A stretch of DNA of 64,000 nt from contig NZ_JANAVJ010000001.1 of NCBI RefSeq assembly GCF_024213375.1, forward strand, positions 186,001 to 250,000. The letters run 5' to 3'. Shown here in pieces: positions 49,815 to 59,189 of this stretch (position 1 is the first letter of the stretch; each line of letters starts with the position of its first letter). The translations under genes were made by a program, and so were the position numbers. The notes below the pieces were generated by a model. That model did not search any database. It had not been told where the DNA came from and saw nothing but the letters and a program-made list of their open reading frames with translations. The DNA is from Paenibacillus sp. MZ04-78.2. Its GTDB lineage: Bacteria; Bacillota; Bacilli; Paenibacillales; NBRC-103111.

Positions 49815-50060
49815 AGCAAAACGTATTGATGGGAATAGTAGGAAAGCCCCTGCACGATCAGAGAGTAAATTCCACCGGCTGCGAGAATTTACCGTGGAGC
49901 CTTGCCGAACCCGCCCCTGAACGGCCAGCGACGAGCTGGACGGCTTTCCCTGCCGTTACAAGGGACTGAAGCAGGATGGATTGGTCGTCAATTCATCAAG
50001 TAAGGTGGTACCGCGGAAGTGGAGGCTTTCGTCCTTAAAGGACGGGGCCTTTTTGCGTTT
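49815..50060 (+). ncRNA. T-box leader, proline-responsive
   Basis: Leader with AGTA (49837), AGAG followed by a perfect GTAAATTC/GAATTTAC stem around GGCTGCGA, and the T-box core AAGGTGGTACCGCGG (50002-50016). A terminator AGGC..GTCC / GGAC..GCCT with a T-run lies at 50022-50055. In the specifier region GAA is followed by CCC (49910-49912), a proline codon in the position where the specifier is usually read. Uncharged tRNA-Pro would favour the antiterminator and switch on proline synthesis. Confidence 0.9.
50022..50055 (+). terminator. T-box attenuator terminator
   Basis: AGGC/GCCT outer and GTCC/GGAC inner pairing, then TTTTT; mutually exclusive with T-box antiterminator pairing. Confidence 0.85.
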
Positions 50061-50113
50061 TCCGCACCTGCCCCGGGGCGGCAGCCAGATCAGTCATAGA
50101 AAGAGTGATTCCT

Positions 50114-51247
50114 ATGCAGCAAACGATCGTAGTGAAAATCGGCAGCAGCTCGCTAACGTCCAACGAAGGCGGATTGAACCGGGCAAAAATCGCATTTTTC
50201 GCCGCCGAGCTGGCGGCGCTTCACCGTCAAGGCTTTCCCGTGCTCCTCGTGACCTCGGGAGCCGTGGCAGCCGGCTTTCGGGAGCTGGGGTACGCATCCC
50301 GTCCCAAGCTGCTGCACGAGAAGCAGGCCTCCGCTTCCGTCGGGCAGGCGCTGCTGATGCAAGCATATCAGGCGGCATTCTTGGGGCAAGGCGTAGGCGT
50401 AGGGCAAATTTTGCTGACCCGCTCCGACTTCTCCAACCGCAAGCGAATCCATAACGCGCAGATGACGATTGAAGAGCTGCTGCGCCGCGGAATGCTGCCG
50501 ATTATTAACGAAAACGATACGGTCTCGGTCGACGAGCTGAAATTCGGCGACAACGATACCCTTTCCGCCCTCGTAGCCAATTTGGTCCGGGCGCAAAGGC
50601 TGGTCATCCTTACCGATACGGACGGATTGTACACCGAAGACCCGCGCAAAAACGCGGACGCCAAGCGGATCGAACGCGTGCTGGAAATCGACGAAAACAT
50701 TTCCCGGATCGCTGGGGGCTCCGGCTCTATGGTCGGCACCGGTGGCATGCGCTCCAAAATCGAGGCCGCTCGAATCGCAATGCGCGGCGGCGTGCCGGTG
50801 TTCGTCGGGCGCGTCACGGAGCCCGGCGATCTGACGCTGGCCGTGGAAGGAACCGGGAAAGGCACTTATTTCGATACGGCGGAGCATAATTTACCGATGA
50901 AAAAGCAGTGGCTCGGGTTCCACTCCCAGCCGCAGGGCTCAGTCTATGTGGACGAAGGCGCGGAGCTGGCGCTCGTCACAGGAGGCAAAAGCTTGCTGCC
51001 CGCGGGCGTCAAGGAAGTGACCGGGGAGTTCCATCCCGGGGATGTCATCGAAGTGCTCGGCCCGGATGGGGAAACGATCGGGCGCGGCGTCGTCAATTAC
51101 GCCTCCTGGCAGCTTCAAGCCGTTGCCGGTCTTAGTACGGAGGAAGTGCAGAAGCGGATCGAGGTGCCGCGCATCGAAGTCATACACCGCGACGAATGGA
51201 TTACCCTGGCATCGACGGCTAAAGCAAAGGATGCTGCCGAAACCTAA
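50114..51247 (+). CDS. proB: Glutamate 5-kinase
   Basis: A 377-residue enzyme: amino-acid kinase domain (VVKIGSSSLT, LLVTSGAVAAG, FGDNDTLSALVA, GTGGMRSKIEAA) and a C-terminal PUA domain (about 275-355). First step of proline synthesis, usually feedback-inhibited by proline. ATG 50114 was preferred to a GTG three codons upstream on spacing from AAAGAG; either is possible. Governed by the T-box leader. Confidence 0.94.
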   Translation: MQQTIVVKIGSSSLTSNEGGLNRAKIAFFAAELAALHRQGFPVLLVTSGAVAAGFRELGYASRPKLLHEKQASASVGQALLMQAYQAAFLGQGVGVGQILLTRSDFSNRKRIHNAQMTIEELLRRGMLPIINENDTVSVDELKFGDNDTLSALVANLVRAQRLVILTDTDGLYTEDPRKNADAKRIERVLEIDENISRIAGGSGSMVGTGGMRSKIEAARIAMRGGVPVFVGRVTEPGDLTLAVEGTGKGTYFDTAEHNLPMKKQWLGFHSQPQGSVYVDEGAELALVTGGKSLLPAGVKEVTGEFHPGDVIEVLGPDGETIGRGVVNYASWQLQAVAGLSTEEVQKRIEVPRIEVIHRDEWITLASTAKAKDAAET

Positions 51248-51291
51248 GCAAGTACGACCTTAGAAAGACGCTTCGAAGGAGGAAATTGAAT

Positions 51292-52563
51292 ATGACAACG
51301 GATCAAGCTCTAAACCTGAGCGAAGTAGTGCAAAAAGCGAAGCTGGCCAAGCAAGCCGCGCCGAAGCTCGGTTTGCTACGCACCGAGCAAAAGAACGACG
51401 CGCTGCTGTGCATGGCGGACGCCCTCGTAGCGGAGGCCGAATCGATTATCGCCGCCAATGCGGAGGATCTGCAGCGCGGGCGCGAGAGCGGCATCAGCAC
51501 GTCGCTGCTCGACCGGCTGGCCCTGAACCGCCAGCGGATCGAAGCGATGGCTGACGGACTGCGGCAGGTCGTCGCCTTGCCCGATCCGATCGGCGATACG
51601 CTGGAGACGTTCGACCGCCCGAACGGACTGCAAATCCGCAAAGTCCGCGTGCCGCTCGGCGTCATCGGCATCATCTACGAAGCGCGTCCGAACGTTACCG
51701 TAGATGCGGCCGGGCTCTGCCTGAAAACCGGCAACGCCGTCGTGCTGCGAGGCGGCTCCTCGGCGCTTCATTCCAATAAGCGGATCGTCGAGGTGCTCCA
51801 CAATGCGCTGAAAACGACCGACGTTCCGGCGGACGCATTGCAGCTCGTCATGGACCCAAGCCGCGCATCAGTTGACGAAATGCTCAAGCTGAACGGCCTG
51901 CTCGATGTGCTTATTCCGCGCGGCGGCGCTTCTTTGATTCAGAACGTCGTCAAAAACGCAACCGTGCCGGTGATCGAGACCGGAGCCGGCCTTTGCCATA
52001 CCTATATCGACGCCAGCGCGCAGCCGGACATGGCGCTGAAGATCGCCATCAACGCGAAGGTGCAGCGGCCTTCGGTATGCAACTCGATGGAAACGCTGCT
52101 GGTGCATCGCGATTTTGCGGAGCGTCATCTGGCGAACATCGCCGAGTCATTCGTGCAGCAAATGGTCGAGCTGCGGGGCGATGCGGAAGCGCAGCGGCTC
52201 GCACCGGCGGTGAAAACGGCCTCGGAAGCCGACTGGGATACGGAATATAACGATTATATTTTGAACGTTCGCGTCGTGAACGGGCTGGACGAGGCGCTGG
52301 CGCACATACACCGCCACGGAACGATGCATTCGGAGTGCATCGTGACCGAAGACGCGGCGAACGCTGCACGCTTCCTGCAAGAGGTCGATGCAGCCGCCGT
52401 GTATCACAACGCCTCCACTCGTTTCACCGACGGCTTCGAATTCGGCTTCGGCGCCGAAATCGGCATCAGCACGCAAAAGCTGCACGCTCGCGGTCCTATG
52501 GGCTTGCCAGCGCTGACATCGAGCAAATACTGCATTATAGGAAACGGGCAAATTCGCGGTTAA
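51292..52563 (+). CDS. proA: Gamma-glutamyl phosphate reductase
   Basis: A 423-residue aldehyde-dehydrogenase-fold enzyme: RVPLGVIGIIYEARPNVTVD, the catalytic cysteine in KVQRPSVCNSMET, and the ending GPMGLPALTSSKYCIIGNGQ. Second step of proline synthesis. GGAGG is nine bases before ATG 51292; the TTG two codons earlier is too close. Confidence 0.95.
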   Translation: MTTDQALNLSEVVQKAKLAKQAAPKLGLLRTEQKNDALLCMADALVAEAESIIAANAEDLQRGRESGISTSLLDRLALNRQRIEAMADGLRQVVALPDPIGDTLETFDRPNGLQIRKVRVPLGVIGIIYEARPNVTVDAAGLCLKTGNAVVLRGGSSALHSNKRIVEVLHNALKTTDVPADALQLVMDPSRASVDEMLKLNGLLDVLIPRGGASLIQNVVKNATVPVIETGAGLCHTYIDASAQPDMALKIAINAKVQRPSVCNSMETLLVHRDFAERHLANIAESFVQQMVELRGDAEAQRLAPAVKTASEADWDTEYNDYILNVRVVNGLDEALAHIHRHGTMHSECIVTEDAANAARFLQEVDAAAVYHNASTRFTDGFEFGFGAEIGISTQKLHARGPMGLPALTSSKYCIIGNGQIRG

Positions 52564-52610
52564 CCCAGAAGATCGTATACACTTTATGGATATCGAAAGG
52601 AGCAGCCAAT

Positions 52611-53477
52611 ATGTCACAGATTTTATCCAAAAACATCACGTTCGTCGGCGCCGGCTCCATGGCAGAAGCGATCATCCGGGGACTCGTCTCCGAGGCGGGC
52701 ATGGAGGCGGGACAGCTTGTAGCTGTTAACCGGTCGAATGAGGCCCGGCTGCAACAATTGAACAAGCAATATGGCATTCGTTATGCCGCCGGTGCTGCCG
52801 AGCGAAACGAAGCCATCGGTTCCGCCGATATCGTCGTACTGGCCTTTAAGCCGAGCGACGCCGCTCAAGGCATACTCGACTTGAAGCCGGTGCTCCGCAA
52901 AGAACAACTGCTCGTATCCGTGATTGCCGGGCTTTCCATCGAGACGATGGAGGCGATTCTTGGCAGCCCCGGCTGGGCCATCGTCCGCACGATGCCCAAT
53001 ACGTCCAGCACAATCGGGCTTGGCGCGACCGGGCTCAGCTTTTCCGGCGGCGTCTCGGACGCGCAGCGGCAGCTGGGCGAAGAGATGTTCCGCTCCGTCG
53101 GCATCGTATCGATCGTCGAGGAGCCGCTGATGGAGACGATTGTCAGTTTGTCCGGCTGCGGCCCGGCTTACATTTATTATATGATGGAAGCGATGATCGA
53201 GAGCGGAATGAATGGCGGGTTGACGCATGAAGAGGCCAAACGTCTGACCGTGCAAACGGTCTTGGGCGCGGCCCGCATGGTCGAGCTGAGCGGAGAAGAG
53301 CCGGCCGAGCTGCGCCGCAAGGTGACGTCTCCGAACGGCGCTACGCATGCAGCCATTGAGACGATGGACAACTGCGGCTTCACCGATGCGATCTCCAAGG
53401 GGATACGTCGCGCCGCGGAACGCTCCGCCGAAATGGGCGCGGCCATCAGCGCGGCCATCGCTTCCCATACCAAGTAA
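52611..53477 (+). CDS. proC: Pyrroline-5-carboxylate reductase
   Basis: A 288-residue enzyme with the NADP motif ITFVGAGSMAEAII and the C-terminal GCGPAYIYYMMEAM / LRRKVTSPNGATHAAIET signature of ProC. Third step of proline synthesis. AAGGAG precedes the ATG; the frame runs open upstream inside proA, but that is a shadow. Only 15 bases separate it from mtnW, with no terminator. Confidence 0.95.
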   Translation: MSQILSKNITFVGAGSMAEAIIRGLVSEAGMEAGQLVAVNRSNEARLQQLNKQYGIRYAAGAAERNEAIGSADIVVLAFKPSDAAQGILDLKPVLRKEQLLVSVIAGLSIETMEAILGSPGWAIVRTMPNTSSTIGLGATGLSFSGGVSDAQRQLGEEMFRSVGIVSIVEEPLMETIVSLSGCGPAYIYYMMEAMIESGMNGGLTHEEAKRLTVQTVLGAARMVELSGEEPAELRRKVTSPNGATHAAIETMDNCGFTDAISKGIRRAAERSAEMGAAISAAIASHTK

Positions 53478-53492
53478 AGAAGGTGTAAGTTT

Positions 53493-54791
53493 GTGAGTCT
53501 TGCTATATCCTCAGCGTATTGCGTAGCCACCTACCGTTGCTACGACGAGAAAGCCGATTTTCATAAAAAAGCGACCGGCATCGCCGTCGGTCTAACCGTC
53601 GGAAGCTGGACCGAGCTGCCGGAAGCGCGCAAGGCGGAGATGGAAAAACATCTCGGCCGCGTCGTCAGCGTGGACGTACACGAACCGTCTGCGGGCGAGC
53701 CCGCTTCCGCAAGATATGCCGATATTCGTATTGCTTATCCCGATATTAATTTCAGCCGCGATATCCCCGCCCTACTCGTCACGGTTTTCGGGAAGCTGTC
53801 GATGGACGGCCGGATTAAGCTGATCGACCTGGCATTCTCCGAGTCGTTCTTATCCGCCTTCCCAGGACCGCGCTTCGGTATCGAGAGCGTGCGCAAGCTG
53901 CTTGGCGTCTACGACCGTCCGCTGCTCATGAGCATTTTCAAATCGGTGATCGGCCATGATCTTCCCGCGCTGCGGGAGCAGTTTTATCAGCAGGCGCTCG
54001 GCGGCGTCGATCTGATCAAGGACGACGAGATTTTGTTTGAGAATCCGCTGACTCCGATCGAGAAGCGGGTTGAGCTGTGCATGAAGGCAGCGGCCGAAGC
54101 CGAGCGGGAAACCGGCCAGAAGCTGCTGTACGCGGCCAATTTGACCGGACCGACCTTCGGGCTCGTCGAACAAGCCAAAAAAGCGATCGACGCCGGAGCC
54201 AATGCGCTGCTGTTCAATGTGCTCGCCTATGGCTTCGACGCGCTTAGCGAGCTAAGCCGTCACCCTGACGTCAACGTGCCGCTGATGGCCCATCCGTCGC
54301 TTGCCGGCGCCTTGTATCCGTCGCCGTATCACGGCATCGCCGCGAACGTGCTGCTTGGCAAGCTCATGCGGCTAGCCGGGGCCGATCTCGTGCTGTTCCC
54401 TTCGCCGTACGGTTCCGTCGTTATGCCGAGGGAAGAGAACATGGCGATCAAGGAAGCGCTGCTGACAACCGAAACGGCCGACTATATCTACGGCGGGGAC
54501 GGCGCAACACCGTCTGCGAACGGGCAAGTTCCACTTGCAGCGAGCTTCCCAGTTCCTTCGGCCGGCATTCATCCCGGACTTGTGCCGCTCATCTTGCGGG
54601 ATTTTGGCGGAGAAGTGGTCGTCAATGCCGGAGGCGGAGTCCATGGCCATCCTATGGGCGCTGCGGCCGGCGGGCGGGCCTTCCGGCAGGCGATCGACGG
54701 CTGTCAGGCAGGGGTTCCGCTGCGGGAGTATGCCGCAGACGGGCATCCGGAGCTGCAAGCCGCAATTGACGCATGGGGGATCAAAGAATGA
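53493..54791 (+). CDS. mtnW: RuBisCO-like 2,3-diketo-5-methylthiopentyl-1-phosphate enolase
   Basis: A 432-residue form IV RuBisCO-like protein. The GGVDLIKDDE motif holds the lysine expected to be carbamylated plus the metal-binding Asp-Asp-Glu set; VVVNAGGGVHGHPMGAAAGG binds phosphate. MtnW enolises the diketone in methionine salvage. GTG start seven bases after GAAGGTG. It follows proC closely and overlaps mtnX. Confidence 0.92.
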   Translation: MSLAISSAYCVATYRCYDEKADFHKKATGIAVGLTVGSWTELPEARKAEMEKHLGRVVSVDVHEPSAGEPASARYADIRIAYPDINFSRDIPALLVTVFGKLSMDGRIKLIDLAFSESFLSAFPGPRFGIESVRKLLGVYDRPLLMSIFKSVIGHDLPALREQFYQQALGGVDLIKDDEILFENPLTPIEKRVELCMKAAAEAERETGQKLLYAANLTGPTFGLVEQAKKAIDAGANALLFNVLAYGFDALSELSRHPDVNVPLMAHPSLAGALYPSPYHGIAANVLLGKLMRLAGADLVLFPSPYGSVVMPREENMAIKEALLTTETADYIYGGDGATPSANGQVPLAASFPVPSAGIHPGLVPLILRDFGGEVVVNAGGGVHGHPMGAAAGGRAFRQAIDGCQAGVPLREYAADGHPELQAAIDAWGIKE

Positions 54792-55456
54792 GCAAGCAGC
54801 GGGTTATTTTTTGCGATTTCGACGGGACGATTACCGTCAACGACAATATCGTAGCGATTATGAAGCATTTTCAGCCTGAGGGCTGGGATACGTTGGTTAA
54901 TCAAATTATTTCCAAGGAAATTACGATTCGAGAAGGCGTCGGACGCATGTTTGCGCTGCTTCCGACCTCCCGCCGGCAGGAAGTCGTCGATTACGCGATC
55001 GGCAACGTGACGATTCGCAGCGGGTTTCGCGAGCTGCTGGATTACTGCAAGCAGGAGGACATCCACTTCCTGGTGACAAGCGGCGGAATCGACTTTTTCG
55101 TTTATCCCGTCCTGTCGTCGTTTGCGATTCCGAAGGAGAACATCTATTGCAACGCGAGCAACTTCAGCGGCACGCATATTCGCATTTTGTGGCCGCATTC
55201 GTGCGACGCGGAATGCGACAACGACTGCGGCATGTGCAAAACGCGAATTATTCGCTCCTACCCGCGGGAGACGTACGAGCGCATTATGATCGGCGACAGC
55301 GTCACCGATTTTGCCGGGGCCAAGCTCGCCGATACGGTATTCGCCCGCTCCCATCTGATCAAGCTGTGCCAGGAGCTTGGGTTGAACTACTATCCTTTTG
55401 AAGATTTTCACGACGTGATCAAGCGGTTAGAGGAGATGAAAGTGCGTGAGCTTTAG
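54788..55456 (+). CDS. mtnX: 2-hydroxy-3-keto-5-methylthiopentenyl-1-phosphate phosphatase
   Basis: A 222-residue HAD phosphatase with FCDFDGTITVNDN at the N-terminus and MIGDSVTDFAGAKLAD near 165. The CDAECDNDCGMCKT cysteine cluster is typical of MtnX. ATG overlaps the mtnW stop (ATGA). Confidence 0.92.
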   Translation: MSKQRVIFCDFDGTITVNDNIVAIMKHFQPEGWDTLVNQIISKEITIREGVGRMFALLPTSRRQEVVDYAIGNVTIRSGFRELLDYCKQEDIHFLVTSGGIDFFVYPVLSSFAIPKENIYCNASNFSGTHIRILWPHSCDAECDNDCGMCKTRIIRSYPRETYERIMIGDSVTDFAGAKLADTVFARSHLIKLCQELGLNYYPFEDFHDVIKRLEEMKVREL

Positions 55457-56090
55457 CGCCATTCGTTTGGAAGAAAAGCAGCAGGCGTTCGCCGAGCTGC
55501 GGGAGATTAAAACTTTGCTGGCCGCACGCGGCTTGTTCCCGGGAACAAGCGGCAACCTGTCAATCCGGACGGGAGAATTTTCTCCCGAGCAGTTTGCGTT
55601 TGCCATCACGGCCAGCGGCAAGGACAAGTCGGTCAATACGCCGTCCGATTATTTGATAGTCGACCAGTCGGGCCAACCGATCGAAACGACCGGGCTGAAG
55701 CCGTCCGCGGAAACATTGATTCATTGCGAGATTTACCGTTTGACGGGCTGCGGCGCTATTTTTCATGTGCACACTGTGTTTAACAATCTGATCTCCGAGC
55801 TGTATGCGGAACGAGGCAGCGTGCCGGTCGACGGCGTCGAGCTGATCAAGGCTTTCAATATTTGGGAAGAGGAAGCGCACATCGATATCCCGATTCTGCC
55901 CAACTATGCGGAAATTCCGCGGATTGCCGAATTGGTCGAAGACGCAATCGTGCCGCGCATTCCCGGCATTCTGCTGCGCAAGCACGGCATTTACGCGTGG
56001 GGCGCCAATGCCTTCGAAGCGAAGCGGCACCTCGAAGCGTTCGAATTTCTATTCGAGTACGCCTATCGCTGGGCCCTGCTGAAGAAATAA
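55446..56090 (+). CDS. mtnB: Methylthioribulose-1-phosphate dehydratase
   Basis: A 214-residue class II aldolase-fold zinc enzyme: GTSGNLSIR, zinc ligands in FHVHTVFNN and RKHGIYAWG. GTG start overlaps mtnX by 11 bases, with GAGGAG upstream. mtnD, which follows in Bacillus, is absent here; a strong terminator follows instead. Confidence 0.9.
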   Translation: MSFSAIRLEEKQQAFAELREIKTLLAARGLFPGTSGNLSIRTGEFSPEQFAFAITASGKDKSVNTPSDYLIVDQSGQPIETTGLKPSAETLIHCEIYRLTGCGAIFHVHTVFNNLISELYAERGSVPVDGVELIKAFNIWEEEAHIDIPILPNYAEIPRIAELVEDAIVPRIPGILLRKHGIYAWGANAFEAKRHLEAFEFLFEYAYRWALLKK

Positions 56091-56137
56091 CCCCGATATG
56101 CCGCCTCAACGCTCGCGCGCGGCCAACTGAACCCGTA

Positions 56138-56198
56138 CAAAAGCCCGTCTACCCCGCTCATCGCAAACAAGCGATGAATGGCGCAGACGGGCTTTTTT
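56138..56198 (+). terminator. Strong terminator ending the proBAC-mtnWXB unit
   Basis: AAGCCCGTCT / AGACGGGCTT outer stem with inner TCATCGC/GCGATGA, then TTTTTT. Confidence 0.9.
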
Positions 56199-56214
56199 GG
56201 GGGACGCGTACGGA

Positions 56215-57096
56215 TCATAAGTCTTTTCTCCGAAACGACCATAAGCCGAGCAGCAGCATTATAAGCATATATCCGGCACTGTACATTAAAAAGGCGTTTG
56301 AAGGCACACGATCGAAACTGAAGATATCGAAAACGCTTCTCAATTTCACCAGTCCTTGAAGCTCGGTTATGGCAAACAGTTCTGCTTGCATCCGACTTTG
56401 CAGTGAGTCGGCCGGCATAACAAGCGACATGATTCCTGCAATCGTCAGCAGCGGCTTAATGGCTATATTTTGATCGATTTGGATCGAGCCTGCTACTTTT
56501 TCAATCATGCCCCCGAGCCATCCCGCCCCATAGAGCATCGTCATCAACACACCGTTCCCGGTGGAAGAAAAATGGCAGGAGCCCAGCATCGATAAAGACA
56601 CAAGCAGCGGCACAACAAATATAAACAAGGCAAACGAACGCGTCAGCGATACGATATCTCCGGGAATTCCGGCATGAATCCAGGATACCAGCAGAATCGA
56701 TGTAAAGAGCAGAGCCGCATAACCGATTCCCCAGCTAACAAAACCGATCCACCGCCCCATGTACCAGGACAAACGAGACAATGGACGCGTCATCAGCGCC
56801 TGCAGCACGCCCTGCTCCGCTTCCCCTGCGATGACGGAGAACGAGCTGAAGATGGACAAAAAAGCAATGACGAACGAACCGAAAAAAAAGCCGAGCGACA
56901 AGATCATCGCGCTTCGTTCGTAAACGGCAATCAAATGCTGCATGTCCGATGCAAAATGGCTCTCATGCAAGCTTGCTCCGATAGTTTTGGCTACGAACCA
57001 GAAGGCGAACAAGAAAATAACGGTCATCAGCAGTGTCAGCAGCATAACCCGCTTGCGAAGCAGCTCTTTCCAAGTCGAGCCGATGATGGTGATCAT
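56215..57096 (-). CDS. ABC-2 type permease of the ECF-linked exporter
   Basis: A 293-residue membrane protein with six helices. The first follows KELLRKRVMLLTLLMTV; QALMTRPLSRLSWYMGRW is the coupling-helix region typical of ABC-2 permeases. It forms an exporter with the ATPase encoded just upstream; ATG overlaps that stop (ATGA). Substrate unknown, possibly a peptide antibiotic or a lipid. Confidence 0.85.
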   Translation of the reverse strand: MITIIGSTWKELLRKRVMLLTLLMTVIFLFAFWFVAKTIGASLHESHFASDMQHLIAVYERSAMILSLGFFFGSFVIAFLSIFSSFSVIAGEAEQGVLQALMTRPLSRLSWYMGRWIGFVSWGIGYAALLFTSILLVSWIHAGIPGDIVSLTRSFALFIFVVPLLVSLSMLGSCHFSSTGNGVLMTMLYGAGWLGGMIEKVAGSIQIDQNIAIKPLLTIAGIMSLVMPADSLQSRMQAELFAITELQGLVKLRSVFDIFSFDRVPSNAFLMYSAGYMLIMLLLGLWSFRRKDL

Positions 57097-58058
57097 TCGC
57101 GTTCCCCCCTGTGGCTCCGTCCGGCAACGGAGCTGACGAACCATTCGTCCAGCTTCGTTTTTGCCTTCTTCACTTCGTACAGCGTCATCCCCTGCTCGAT
57201 GACAAGCGAGTTCAACCAGCCGATCTGCTCTTCATCCTCCAGCTCCGCTTCCAGCCAGACCGCGTCCTCTTCCGCTGCCGTCCCTTCCTTATGGGCAAGA
57301 AGGCGTACGGTCAAGCCCGAAGCTTCCTGAAGCCATTCCAGCAAAAACGGCGCAAACCCGCCGACACGAAGGTGCCAGCGGGATGTCTCGTGCAGCACGT
57401 CGGCCACGGTGCCGACCTGCAGAATTTGACCGTTATTCAGCAACGCGACGCGGTCGCACAGCAGTTCCACGTCCTCCAACAGGTGCGAGTTGAGAAAAAT
57501 CGTTTTCCCCCGCGCCTTCATCAGATGGAGCAATTCTCGTACGTCTCTGCGGCCCAAGGGATCAAGCGCGGAGGCCGGCTCGTCCAAAAAAACGATAGGC
57601 GGGTCGTTCACCAGAGCGCAAGCCAATCCAAGCCGCTGCTGCATTCCTTTGGAGTACCTCTTGACCCGGTCTTTGCCCCGAAGCCCTAGGCCGACGAGGT
57701 CGAGCAGCTCCGGTATGCGCCGCTTCGCCTCGGAAGCTTCAACCCCGCATAGCCGGGCATGCAGCCAAATCACTTCTTCGCCGCTGAGCCATTCCTGATA
57801 CCGGTACAGCTCCGGCAAGTAGCCAAAATGCCTTCTTGCTTCCAACGAGCCGATCGGATGGCCACAAATCGTACCGTGCCCCTCAGTCGGCCGGATCAAG
57901 CCTACGAGCATTTTCACAAAAGTGCTCTTGCCCGCCCCGTTCGGGCCGAGGAAGCCAAAGGCTTCCCCTTCCCCTACGGTAATCGTAATGCTGCGGCAGC
58001 CGCGGCCATTGCCGTAATCTTTCGTCAGATCATGCGCTGTAATGGCTTGCTCGTTCAA
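57093..58058 (-). CDS. ABC transporter ATPase, antibiotic-resistance (CcmA/NatA-like) type
   Basis: A 321-residue protein: Walker [12 protein letters not shown], signature [13 protein letters not shown], Walker [15 protein letters not shown]-loop NSHLLEDVE, then an approximately 90-residue C-terminal regulatory part, as in BcrA-type ATPases. Start TTG 58058 overlaps the anti-sigma stop. Works with the following ABC-2 permease. Confidence 0.87.
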   Translation of the reverse strand: MNEQAITAHDLTKDYGNGRGCRSITITVGEGEAFGFLGPNGAGKSTFVKMLVGLIRPTEGHGTICGHPIGSLEARRHFGYLPELYRYQEWLSGEEVIWLHARLCGVEASEAKRRIPELLDLVGLGLRGKDRVKRYSKGMQQRLGLACALVNDPPIVFLDEPASALDPLGRRDVRELLHLMKARGKTIFLNSHLLEDVELLCDRVALLNNGQILQVGTVADVLHETSRWHLRVGGFAPFLLEWLQEASGLTVRLLAHKEGTAAEEDAVWLEAELEDEEQIGWLNSLVIEQGMTLYEVKKAKTKLDEWFVSSVAGRSHRGERE

Positions 58059-59176
58059 GAGCCGATCAGCTCCTTCACTTTGTCAAGCAGCGCTTCGCGG
58101 TCGGTAAAATTGTCGCCATTTAGCCCAAAGAGTTGACCTTGATTTACCCACATGGCAAAGTAATATTGACGCTTGTCTATAGAATCCGTCATGACCAGCA
58201 CATCCGTACTTCCCACCTTGACTTTCTCCGAAGGCCGATTCATGATGATAGGCAGCGGCACGTTTCCGGTCGTAAGCAAGTCCACGTTCTGCAAGCTGTC
58301 CTTCAGATTATCCGGCAGCAGCGGGAATTGCAAAACAGCTTGCAGCGCCTCAGCCACCGGAATGGACGGATCGACGGATACGACGGGGATCGGCTGTTGT
58401 GTCAGGGAGTAGTTGCCTTTACCGTTTTTCACATTCATGTAGACCGTCTCACTCGTTTCAAGCGTAATCGGTTTGCCATCAATGGATTTAGGCAGCGTCT
58501 GCTTTGCCCCAAGTCTGGACATTGCCTTATTCACTTCGTCAACGTTTAATTTGAACGTTATTGTCTTGGAATGGCTAATGTAAGGCTTCTCCTGCTCTCC
58601 GGTGTAGTCCTTCGGAATGACGATGCTGCGCCCCAAAATCTCGGAAATTTTGTTGGCTGGGAATTGTCCGTCTATTTTGCCGGACGTATTCGTGAATGTG
58701 CCAAGCTTGTTGATACTCTCTCTCGTTTGCCCGTCGGGAAAAACGCTGCTCAACAAAGACCGGAGATCGTTTTCCTGAACGACCGTCATTTCCTGCATTC
58801 GAAATTTATTCAATATGGAAGCTAGCGCCTCGTTCCCGATTGGCGTGCTGAGGAAAGCGGCCAGTACCAGCACTGCGGCCGCTGCGGCCACCCTTTTGCT
58901 CCGCCTTCTGATCCAACGGACGAAGGGATAAGCTTTAGGCGTCTCCGCCGTTGTCCTATCCGGTTCCAAAACAGGCAACGGACGATTATCGGATATAGCG
59001 ATCGATTGTAACGATTCTATATCCCCGGCTTCTGCTGCCGACGAGTTTATTTTATTGGCTTCTTTCGCCCACTGCTCCCAGCGGAGCGACTTCGGTTCTG
59101 AAGCAAGTCGCTGCTGGAGCTTCGCCCAAGCGGCATCCGTGGGATCGGAATTTTTCCTTGCAAATGACTCCGTCAT
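58055..59176 (-). CDS. Transmembrane anti-sigma-like regulator of the ECF sigma factor
   Basis: A 373-residue protein: soluble N-terminal part (1-95), one membrane helix (VAAAAAVLVLAAFLSTPIG, about 98-116), then an external domain of about 250 residues with the PVSVDPSIPVAEAL and DVLVMTDSIDKRQYYFAMW segments seen in DUF4367/DUF4179-type anti-sigma proteins. No zinc-binding HxxxCxxC motif is present. AGGAGGG precedes the ATG. It follows the sigma gene by 13 bases, so it probably holds the sigma factor inactive until an envelope signal arrives. Confidence 0.75.
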   Translation of the reverse strand: MTESFARKNSDPTDAAWAKLQQRLASEPKSLRWEQWAKEANKINSSAAEAGDIESLQSIAISDNRPLPVLEPDRTTAETPKAYPFVRWIRRRSKRVAAAAAVLVLAAFLSTPIGNEALASILNKFRMQEMTVVQENDLRSLLSSVFPDGQTRESINKLGTFTNTSGKIDGQFPANKISEILGRSIVIPKDYTGEQEKPYISHSKTITFKLNVDEVNKAMSRLGAKQTLPKSIDGKPITLETSETVYMNVKNGKGNYSLTQQPIPVVSVDPSIPVAEALQAVLQFPLLPDNLKDSLQNVDLLTTGNVPLPIIMNRPSEKVKVGSTDVLVMTDSIDKRQYYFAMWVNQGQLFGLNGDNFTDREALLDKVKELIGS

Positions 59177-59189
59177 ATGCCGTGCCCTC

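Noticed and set aside
52335-52610. Upstream in-frame extension of proC
   Set aside because: It lies inside proA; ATG 52611 has AAGGAG and gives the exact ProC N-terminus.
53478-53492. SAM riboswitch before mtnW
   Set aside because: Only 15 bases are available between proC and mtnW.
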